Made by a program: the position numbers and the translations under genes. DNA of 64,000 nt, taken from positions 100,402-164,401 of the forward strand of contig JBGQBN010000003.1 of the NCBI GenBank assembly GCA_041494805.1. Reading direction: 5' to 3'. Under the pieces are notes generated by a model. That model saw nothing but the letters and a program-made list of their open reading frames with translations, was not told the DNA's origin and did no database searches. Shown piece after piece: positions 57,925 through 64,000 of the stretch. Every line of letters begins with the position of its first letter. The first letter of the stretch is position 1. Origin of the DNA: JBGQBN01 sp041494805 (GTDB lineage: Bacteria; Acidobacteriota; Terriglobia; Terriglobales; Acidobacteriaceae).

Positions 57925-58794
57925 ATGGTGGAGCAGTTACGCCGTGTAATGGTCTGCTCGCCAAATTCGGCAGGATGGGACCAGTGTGGCGCGGGCGCCC
58001 TCGCCCGCGAAGGCTGGCAGGACCTGGGCTTCCATCACCAACCCGACTGTACAACCGCGCAAAAACAGCACGATGCCCTCTGCCACGAACTGGAAGCCGC
58101 CGGAGCGGAAGTGGTTCATCTGCCAGCCTCACCCACCCTCTCACTTGACGCTGTCTACACCCACGATCCATCACTCGCGACCGACTACGGCGTTATCCTG
58201 ATGAATCCCGGCAAACCCAACCGCGTGCCGGAAGCAGGGCATCACGGCGAATTGTTCCGGAGTCTTGGGATCCCAGTTCTGGGCGCGATCAAGCCGCCAG
58301 CCGCTACCGAAGCTGGAGACATGGTCTGGCTGGACGCGAAAACGCTGCTCATCGGCCACAGCTACCGCACCAACGCCGCCGGCATCGCCCAGATGCGCGC
58401 GCTGCTCGCTCCGAAAGGTGTGGAGATCATCGCTGCGCCGCTTCCCCACGGTCCCGGCCCATCGGCCTGCCTGCACCTGATGTCGCTGATCAGCTTGTTG
58501 GATGAAGAAACCGCGATAGTGGACCTTCCACGGCTGGCGGTGGAAACGGTGGAACTACTCAAAGCCAGGGGCTACCGCCTCATCGAGATCGAATATTCCG
58601 AGCGTGAAACCCTGGCCTGTAACGTACTCTCACTCGGCGGCAAACGCCTGCTCGCGCTGGATGAGAACAAGAAGACGAACCAGAAACTTAGCCGCACCGG
58701 TTTCGATGTGCGAACCTTCCCTGGTTCCGAACTCTGCATCAACGGCTCCGGCGGCCCCACCTGCCTGACCAGGCCGCTGCTACGAACCAGGTAG
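57925..58794 (+). CDS. Dimethylarginine dimethylaminohydrolase/arginine deiminase-family enzyme
   Basis: 289 residues from ATG 57925; longer TTG frames from 57862 and 57892 exist and might be real. FHHQPDCTTAQKQHDAL, VYTHDPSLATDYGVILMNPGKPNR, EAGDMVWLDAKTLLIGHSYRTN and the terminal ELCINGSGGPTCLTRPL carry the Asp, Glu, His and nucleophilic Cys of the guanidino-group-modifying enzymes. It should hydrolyse a guanidino compound, substrate unknown. A segment near the N-terminus (CGAGALAREGW) is encoded by an in-frame palindrome that matches repeats around the gene. Confidence 0.82.
   Translation: MVEQLRRVMVCSPNSAGWDQCGAGALAREGWQDLGFHHQPDCTTAQKQHDALCHELEAAGAEVVHLPASPTLSLDAVYTHDPSLATDYGVILMNPGKPNRVPEAGHHGELFRSLGIPVLGAIKPPAATEAGDMVWLDAKTLLIGHSYRTNAAGIAQMRALLAPKGVEIIAAPLPHGPGPSACLHLMSLISLLDEETAIVDLPRLAVETVELLKARGYRLIEIEYSERETLACNVLSLGGKRLLALDENKKTNQKLSRTGFDVRTFPGSELCINGSGGPTCLTRPLLRTR
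57984..58010. repeat. Palindrome read in frame inside the DDAH homologue
   Basis: CGCGGGCG (57990-57997) and CGCCCGCG (58002-58009) form a perfect 8-bp stem after GTGTGG (57984 onward), the family end motif. It encodes GAGALAREG. Confidence 0.7.
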
Positions 58795-58804
58795 GGGCAG
58801 AACC

Positions 58805-58828
58805 CGTCCTGAGCGAAGTCGAAGGATG
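58805..58828. repeat. TCCTGAGCGAAGTCGAAGGA repeat
   Basis: This motif is common as a dispersed repeat in many environmental genomes; related forms are at 14349-14368 (reverse complement) and near 26493-26510. It lies between convergent genes. Confidence 0.65.
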
Positions 58829-58898
58829 CCTCACCTGTCCCGCGGAGCGCGAGGAGAACACGATGTGTGACTCACTAGCCGGATCGGTGCTGTGTGGG

Positions 58899-59978
58899 TT
58901 AGATCGCCCTTTTCTCGACGAAGCTGAAGCGTCCGTGCAATAGGCTTGCCACCGAAACAGCTTTTACCCACGCGCTTTCCACATCGTCAAGCCGAAGGTC
59001 GCAAAAGGATTGGGGTGGTGTGAGATCTTCGCGAACCAAATGTGACACCTGTGCCAAGCTTATGGGTTCCCGGTAGGGAATGATATCGCTGAGCTCGATT
59101 GCGGATACCTTAGAGGCTAGTCCTACGTAGGCAGTGAATTCGTCCGAAGTGCAGCCCATGGACGAGCCGAACTGAGACCAAATATCGGCAGGCGACCCTA
59201 CCGTTACTGAGTTGACTGTGGCCTCACCCACGAGAGCCTTCTGAGGGCTGGACGCATACAAGACAGCTTTGCAACCAATCCATCTGTTCGAGAACCTCTT
59301 CCTTACTTCGATCAACTTTGATCCCGCAAGAATTCTCTCAGCGTATTTCGGTTTGACGCTGATGAGAATCTTGCTATTCAGCGAGTAGCCCCCAGGCCTG
59401 AACTTTACGGCCAATGCTGGGAGCTTCTTCATGACCGCGGACCAGACTGTCAGAAAAGGTGCAGAACAGGATAGCTCAGTCTCTCCGTGACGATACTGCC
59501 GCCGAGACTTTATTGCGTCCGTGAACCCGAAAGACTCGAAGAATCCGCGTTTGCTGTTCCAAAGCGATTCGGGGAGTGTGAAGTGAATTTCCTTGGCATC
59601 GTGACGCGTTTCGAGCGTCATCTGGCTAAAGAACATTTGTCCCAAGTCCAGGTCGTGGTAGTTCTGGTCGATTCGCAGATGGCAGAACTTCGCTCTCTTG
59701 CCAAGCTTGAGTACGGCGGACGCTATGGCATTCTCGCCTTCGTAAGCGATCCACGCAATTCTCTGCCCCGACTCCAGGCCAGGCAAAACCTTCTCCTTGA
59801 ACCAGCGACCAATTGCTGGATACATGCTCTCATTTCCGTTGATGAGCTTTTTCAGGACCCCCATCTCGTCGCTCCACTCAAGGGCCTCTGATTTTCCTAA
59901 TCTCACGATGCGAAAATTGGGCGTGAGTGGGAAAAGCATTCCGGGCTGCTCGTTTCTACGTTGTTTCAACGGTGCCAT
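58899..59978 (-). CDS. GNAT-like plus ASCH/PUA-like two-domain protein
   Basis: 359 residues from ATG 59978, with GAGG 8 bases upstream; the longer frame to 60038 would overlap the upstream gene. Residues about 30-190 resemble a GNAT acetyltransferase (AWIAYEGENAIASAVLKLGKRAKFCHLRIDQNYHDLDLGQMFFSQM, FFESFGF). The C-terminal part (LISVKPKYAERILAGSKLIEVRKRFSNR...AVLYASSPQKALVGEATV) has the ASCH/EVE-like PUA fold pattern, often found with RNA or modified-base recognition. It follows the dCTP deaminase gene by 10 bases on the same strand. Function is inferred only. Confidence 0.75.
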   Translation of the reverse strand: MAPLKQRRNEQPGMLFPLTPNFRIVRLGKSEALEWSDEMGVLKKLINGNESMYPAIGRWFKEKVLPGLESGQRIAWIAYEGENAIASAVLKLGKRAKFCHLRIDQNYHDLDLGQMFFSQMTLETRHDAKEIHFTLPESLWNSKRGFFESFGFTDAIKSRRQYRHGETELSCSAPFLTVWSAVMKKLPALAVKFRPGGYSLNSKILISVKPKYAERILAGSKLIEVRKRFSNRWIGCKAVLYASSPQKALVGEATVNSVTVGSPADIWSQFGSSMGCTSDEFTAYVGLASKVSAIELSDIIPYREPISLAQVSHLVREDLTPPQSFCDLRLDDVESAWVKAVSVASLLHGRFSFVEKRAI

Positions 59979-59988
59979 AGCACTAACC

Positions 59989-61146
59989 TCATTGCCATTC
60001 GGCGAAGAATTTGGAAAGCTGAAGGCTTTGTTCCGCATATGCCGTCGAACCTTGCGGAGCGTCTCTTGACATTCTGTAGAATCTCAAGTTAGCCATCTTT
60101 TCACCGTGAGCGAGGCTAACGTCGACTTGATGCCCACGAACTTCGAATATTAGTGGCGACCCCTCTTTTCCTTCAGGTCGCGATTTGCCATCCTTGCCAA
60201 CAAGTCCCCACCATGGGTGAACGAACCCCGCATAGTGTATCCGCATCTCGCCAATTGTTTCATCGATTGCTCGACAATAAACCGCAATGCCCTCGGGAAG
60301 AGCGATTTTCTCACGCGATCTCAGGATGTAGAACTTGTTCTTCTCGATCTTTAGCCTATCTTGAACAGATCTAACGCGCTGCCAGTAGTCCGCAGGATTC
60401 GGCTTCGGTTCCTTTTTTGACTTGTCCTCCCAGAGCGGAACCGCATCATCTCTGTCCACCGCACAGAACGCAGCGGCTGGTTCGTCGGCAATATCCACTT
60501 CGCTCAGATCAACAGTAAGGCTCCCGTCGGCAGACGTAGTGCCTGGAAATATAGCCTGAAAAAAGTCCTTACCTCTAACCAGCGCATCATCGGGATTACC
60601 GTAGAAGAACCTCAACTGTGACAAGGAATCTCCTGGCCTCACGAGAACGTTGAACGTGATGGGCGTAATCTCCAGGAACATTTCGCCTGAGCTTTTTTCG
60701 AGTCCCTGCGGTGTAAAGCATTCGTAGGTGTCCATTCCATCGACGATGAGCCGTGCCAATACATCCACTCTTCCCACCGAACTCTTCGCGGTCGCCTCTC
60801 CGTAGATTCCCAAGCCTCTTAGGCTTGTGTTGAGTATCTCCTCCAGTCTGAAAACATAAGTGTGCGTGCGATCTAATTGGTAGGTACCGTTTCCCACCTT
60901 GGGGTGCGATTTCGCTAGCTGCTGATCCTCCAGAAATGAGCGGTAGTTCTCATACTTACCAGATGTTTTTAAAGGTTTTACCGCGCCTCCGACCATCTCA
61001 AAGGCCTCGTCCGCAAGACGGAGATCCATCGAAGAACAATCTAGGGTCGGTTCGGGAAGGCGTCTGTCCCACGTGACAAGCTTCTTGGTAAAGAGTTCCC
61101 TCATTTGATCGGAGTTCAAAACTCCAGGCACGCGAAAAAGTGGCAT
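59989..61146 (-). CDS. Double-domain dCTP deaminase-family protein
   Basis: 385 residues from ATG 61146, with AGGAGA 5 bases upstream; the frame runs further up but is not favoured. Tandem DCD folds: the first half has TAKSSVGRVDVLARLIVDG and VLVRPGDSLSQLRFFYGN, the motifs around the catalytic Ser/Arg and Gln of dCTP deaminase, and the second half has similar ones (VYCRAIDETIGEMRIHYAGFVHPWWG, SPLIFEVRGHQVDVSLAHGEKMANLRFYRM). This is the layout of the long PRK07559-type dCTP deaminases. Base composition is clearly more AT-rich than mfd. Confidence 0.82.
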   Translation of the reverse strand: MPLFRVPGVLNSDQMRELFTKKLVTWDRRLPEPTLDCSSMDLRLADEAFEMVGGAVKPLKTSGKYENYRSFLEDQQLAKSHPKVGNGTYQLDRTHTYVFRLEEILNTSLRGLGIYGEATAKSSVGRVDVLARLIVDGMDTYECFTPQGLEKSSGEMFLEITPITFNVLVRPGDSLSQLRFFYGNPDDALVRGKDFFQAIFPGTTSADGSLTVDLSEVDIADEPAAAFCAVDRDDAVPLWEDKSKKEPKPNPADYWQRVRSVQDRLKIEKNKFYILRSREKIALPEGIAVYCRAIDETIGEMRIHYAGFVHPWWGLVGKDGKSRPEGKEGSPLIFEVRGHQVDVSLAHGEKMANLRFYRMSRDAPQGSTAYAEQSLQLSKFFAEWQ

Positions 61147-61289
61147 CGGTTCTCCTGCAGGAATTTCTCTGGGAGGCCCATGAAGCTTGTGAGAATCATA
61201 ATGCGCAAGTAGCGGTCGGGCAAGAAGAAGTACCGTCTGCACCAACATTGCGACAATTCCCAAAATGGCCCTGCTAGAATAGGAGCCGC

Positions 61290-64000
61290 ATGTTGCTCCC
61301 CTTCGTCCGCGATCTCTTCGCGGACGCGGAAAAGTTGCCCGCCTTCTCGCGTGTGGCCTCCCATCTCAAAGAGGGCACGGGGCGGACTCGTGTCTCCGGA
61401 CTCACTCCCACCGCCAAGGCGATGCTCCTTGTCTTGTTGCAGAAGGCTGCCGCCCGACCGCTCATCGTCGTCGTAACCGACAATCGCATCGTGGAGGAGT
61501 TCGTCCCCGTACTGCGGGCCTTCTGTGAATTGAGCGGCGGGACCGATCCGGAATCCGTGGTCGCCTTTCCCACCCGCGACGTCTTGCCCTTCCAGAATCT
61601 GTCTCCCCACCCCGAGATTCAAGAGGAACGAGCCGTTGCCCTTTGGAAGATCGCGACCGGCGCGGCTTCCATCGTGGTGGCGCCCATCGCAGCGACGGCT
61701 CTCCGCTTGCGGTCCGCCGAATACTACGCGGACCTGGCGCGCATGGTCCGGCGGGGAGAGACGCTGGATACCGAACCCCTGCTGCGCCACCTCAACACGG
61801 TTGGTTACAGTTCGACTGACGTGGTGGAAATGCCGGGTGAATACGCTCTGCGCGGCGGCATTCTCGACGTCTACTCTCCGGAAGCCGACCGCCCCGTGCG
61901 CATAGAATTTTTCGGCGACGAGATCGAGTCCATCCGCAAGTTCGACCCGGCCACGCAACGATCCTCTAATCCGGTGGACGAAGCGCTGCTCCTCCCTCTC
62001 ACCGAGACTCCAGTCAGCGAAGAACTTCTGGGCGCGATTCACGTGCGCCTTTCGGGCAAGCGCATCACCGGCGCGGAGGAGATCGTGGAGCAAGCCGTGC
62101 GCTCCGGCGGCGTGACCGTCTTCCCCGGCTGGGAGTTTTACGCTCCGGTCGCCGGCGCCTATCGCACCCTCTTCGACTTGCTGCCCCGCGCTGCAGTCAT
62201 CGCCGACGAGCCCGACAATCTCAGAGCCGAATTCGACCACGTGTGGGCTCGCATCGAAGAAGCCCACGAGCGGAGCGGCGTCGGCAACCTGGTGCGGCCC
62301 AAAGACCTCGGGCTTTCGCCAGACGACTGGTGGCAGAAACTGGCCACCTTGCATGGCGCAGATGTCGAACACCTCGGCATCGCGCGTCCAGGAGATGTCG
62401 AGCCGGTTACATTCCATTCGCAACCCACCCCGCGCTTCCACGGCTCAGTCCCGGCCATGCTGGAGGAAGTCCAGAAACAGCTGGCCGACAGCAAGCGGGT
62501 CCTGATCGCTGTTCCCAACACCGGTGAAGTCGAACGCCTGGCGGATATTTTCAGCGAATACGCCATCTCGTTCCGCCTGGGCAGCCGCACCCGCGGCGGC
62601 GAGAGCTATGCCGACGAAACTTCCTATTTCGCCGGTGAAGTGCTCACCAGCACCCTGGTCAAAGCCTACGTCCCCGATGGCCTGATCCTGCCGGATGCTC
62701 ACCTTGCCATCTTCGGTGCTCGTGACCTGTTCGATGAGTCCGAGTCGGTGGCCTCCCGTCCGCAGCGCCAGAAGTCCAAAGTCTCAGCCTTCCTTTCCGA
62801 TTTCCGCGATCTGCAAGTCGGCGACTACGTCGTGCATGTGGAACACGGAATCGGACAATACCAGGGTCTGAAGGAAATCAACCAGGGCGATGGCACTGCC
62901 GAGTTCATGCTGCTCGAATACGCGGACGGCGCCCGCCTCTACGTCCCGCTCACGCGCCTCGACCTGATTCAGAAATATCGCTCCTCCGAAGGCGCGAAAC
63001 CCGCGCTCAGCCATCTAGGGACAGCCGCCTGGGCCAAGACCAAGGCTCGCGTCCGCAAGGCCATGAAAGACATGGCCGACGAACTGCTCAAGCTCTACGC
63101 CGAACGGAAGACTGCCGAGGGCCATGCCTTTTCGCCAGACAGCCAATGGATGCGCGAGTTTGAAGACGCCTTCGAGTACAGCGAAACTGAAGATCAAGAT
63201 CTGGCGATCACCGACGTCAAGCGAGACATGGAGTCCTCGCAGCCCATGGACCGCCTGCTCTGCGGCGACGTGGGCTACGGCAAAACCGAAATCGCCATGC
63301 GCGCCGCTTTCAAAACCATCAGCGACAACAAGCAAGTTGCGGTGCTCGCGCCCACGACGGTCCTGGTTTTTCAGCACTTCGAGACCTTCAAGCAGCGTTT
63401 TGCAGCGTTCCCCGTCACCATCGAAATGATCAGCCGCTTCCGCACCGCAAGGCAGCAGAAAGAAATTCTGCAGAAAGTGGAAGCCGGCAAGGTGGACATC
63501 CTGATCGGCACTCACCGCCTGCTCTCGAAAGACGTAAAGTTCACCGACCTCGGCCTGCTGGTGGTGGACGAAGAGCAGCGTTTCGGAGTTCGCCACAAAG
63601 AACGCCTGAAGCAGATGCGCAAAGAGGTAGACGTGCTCACCATGTCAGCCACGCCAATTCCGCGCACCCTGCACATGTCTTTGGCCGGACTGCGCGACAT
63701 GAGCGTGATCGAGACCCCGCCCAAAGACCGCATCGCGATCCAAACCGTGGTGGCCAGTTGGGACGAGAAGCTGATCCAGTCCGCCATCGAGCAGGAGCTC
63801 GACCGTGGCGGCCAGGTCTACTTCGTGCACAACCGGGTGGAGAGCATCTGGGAAATCGCCGCGAAACTGCAAGCGTTAGTGCCTCGCGCCCGCATAGCCG
63901 TGGGCCACGGCCAGATGTCGGAAACCGAACTCGAAAAAGTCATGCTGAAGTTCATGCATCACGAAGCCGATATCCTGGTCGCCACCACCATCATTGAGAA
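61290..64000 (+). CDS. mfd: Transcription-repair coupling factor, 5' part
   Basis: ATG 61290 (AGGAG at 61281-61285) opens a frame that continues to the right edge, so the 3' end is missing; 903 codons are present of about 1150. The order is a UvrB-like N-terminal region (FPTRDVLPFQNLSPHPEIQEER), the RNA-polymerase-interacting domain (VGDYVVHVEHGIGQYQGLKEI), then the translocase with GDVGYGKTE (Walker A), DEEQRFGV (Walker B) and TMSATPIPRTLHMSLAG. Mfd removes stalled RNA polymerase and recruits UvrA. It diverges from the dCTP deaminase gene across about 140 bases. Confidence 0.95.
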   Translation, partial: MLLPFVRDLFADAEKLPAFSRVASHLKEGTGRTRVSGLTPTAKAMLLVLLQKAAARPLIVVVTDNRIVEEFVPVLRAFCELSGGTDPESVVAFPTRDVLPFQNLSPHPEIQEERAVALWKIATGAASIVVAPIAATALRLRSAEYYADLARMVRRGETLDTEPLLRHLNTVGYSSTDVVEMPGEYALRGGILDVYSPEADRPVRIEFFGDEIESIRKFDPATQRSSNPVDEALLLPLTETPVSEELLGAIHVRLSGKRITGAEEIVEQAVRSGGVTVFPGWEFYAPVAGAYRTLFDLLPRAAVIADEPDNLRAEFDHVWARIEEAHERSGVGNLVRPKDLGLSPDDWWQKLATLHGADVEHLGIARPGDVEPVTFHSQPTPRFHGSVPAMLEEVQKQLADSKRVLIAVPNTGEVERLADIFSEYAISFRLGSRTRGGESYADETSYFAGEVLTSTLVKAYVPDGLILPDAHLAIFGARDLFDESESVASRPQRQKSKVSAFLSDFRDLQVGDYVVHVEHGIGQYQGLKEINQGDGTAEFMLLEYADGARLYVPLTRLDLIQKYRSSEGAKPALSHLGTAAWAKTKARVRKAMKDMADELLKLYAERKTAEGHAFSPDSQWMREFEDAFEYSETEDQDLAITDVKRDMESSQPMDRLLCGDVGYGKTEIAMRAAFKTISDNKQVAVLAPTTVLVFQHFETFKQRFAAFPVTIEMISRFRTARQQKEILQKVEAGKVDILIGTHRLLSKDVKFTDLGLLVVDEEQRFGVRHKERLKQMRKEVDVLTMSATPIPRTLHMSLAGLRDMSVIETPPKDRIAIQTVVASWDEKLIQSAIEQELDRGGQVYFVHNRVESIWEIAAKLQALVPRARIAVGHGQMSETELEKVMLKFMHHEADILVATTIIE

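Noticed and set aside
59989..61263. Longer dCTP deaminase frame from 61263 with a hydrophobic leader
   Set aside because: ATG 61146 has an ideal AGGAGA, and the family normally begins at the MPLFRVPG-like position.
63013..63036. AGGGACAGCCGCCTGGGCC inside mfd, similar to the CAGCC repeat
   Set aside because: The residues (LGTAAWAKTKARVRK) match the normal Mfd sequence at that place, so the likeness is chance.
1..64000. CRISPR arrays, prophage or intact insertion sequences
   Set aside because: No regularly spaced direct repeats, no phage structural genes, and no transposase or integrase were seen.

Overview
The window is a 64 kb piece of a GC-rich, Gram-negative chromosome. The genes point to an Acidobacteriota member, probably Terriglobia/Koribacter-like. 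The signs are a PknB-type kinase fused to TPRs, large secreted hydrolases, a lipid A/Kdo/heptose cluster, BamD, and a valS-nadC-birA-coaX neighbourhood. This placement is inferred from gene content, since there is no rRNA in the window. I see no tRNA, rRNA, CRISPR array, integrase or intact insertion sequence. Most genes are housekeeping.

Layout. 0-6.8 kb: the 3' end of a UvrD/PcrA helicase, a 53-residue very basic protein, an amino-acid permease, an adenosine-deaminase-family enzyme, a secreted amidohydrolase, an Asp/Glu-racemase-like protein and a radical SAM protein. 7-10.4 kb (minus): a secreted DinB protein, a Yip1-family membrane protein, a lone oligopeptide-type ABC ATPase and an EamA transporter. 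10.5-26.4 kb (plus): Ser/Thr kinase-TPR, rpe, bamD, a receiver protein with a huge Ala-rich tail, valS, nadC, birA, coaX, an unknown, trpF and a twice-frameshifted membrane protein. 26.5-32.7 kb: higBA, an RlmD-type methyltransferase, comEC, and a second toxin-antitoxin pair. 32.8-35.1 kb: a more AT-rich patch of unknown proteins, including a HEPN-like one. 36.7-42.2 kb (minus): a tight operon waaA-lpxK-hldA-type kinase-hldE-type cytidylyltransferase-like enzyme-GT9 heptosyltransferase-ICMT-like methyltransferase for inner core LPS. 42.3-58.8 kb: gatB, DinB, metallo-beta-lactamase-fold hydrolase, bcp, 3-methyladenine glycosylase, M20 hydrolase, panB-lipoprotein-panC, a deoxynucleoside kinase, polysaccharide deacetylase, hemL, DUF427 and a DDAH-like enzyme. 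58.9-61.1 kb: a second AT-rich patch with a two-gene operon, a double-domain dCTP deaminase followed by a GNAT+ASCH-like protein. 61.3 kb to the end: mfd, cut by the window edge.

The strongest unexplained structure is a set of dispersed palindromic repeats. One family is bounded by GTGTGG...CCACAC ends with a CGGGTCTCTGACCCG-type core. It sits between genes, but also in frame inside four genes (pcrA, valS, the RlmD homologue and the DDAH homologue), and it supplies the last residues and stop codon of two others (waaA and the polysaccharide deacetylase). A second class consists of AT-richer word repeats arranged as imperfect hairpins. Several of these abut start codons where a Shine-Dalgarno would be expected. 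Several genes (birA, comEC, the second DinB, the membrane protein at 25.7 kb) have reading frames that run upstream without a start or switch frame at G-runs, which means either assembly indels or real decay.
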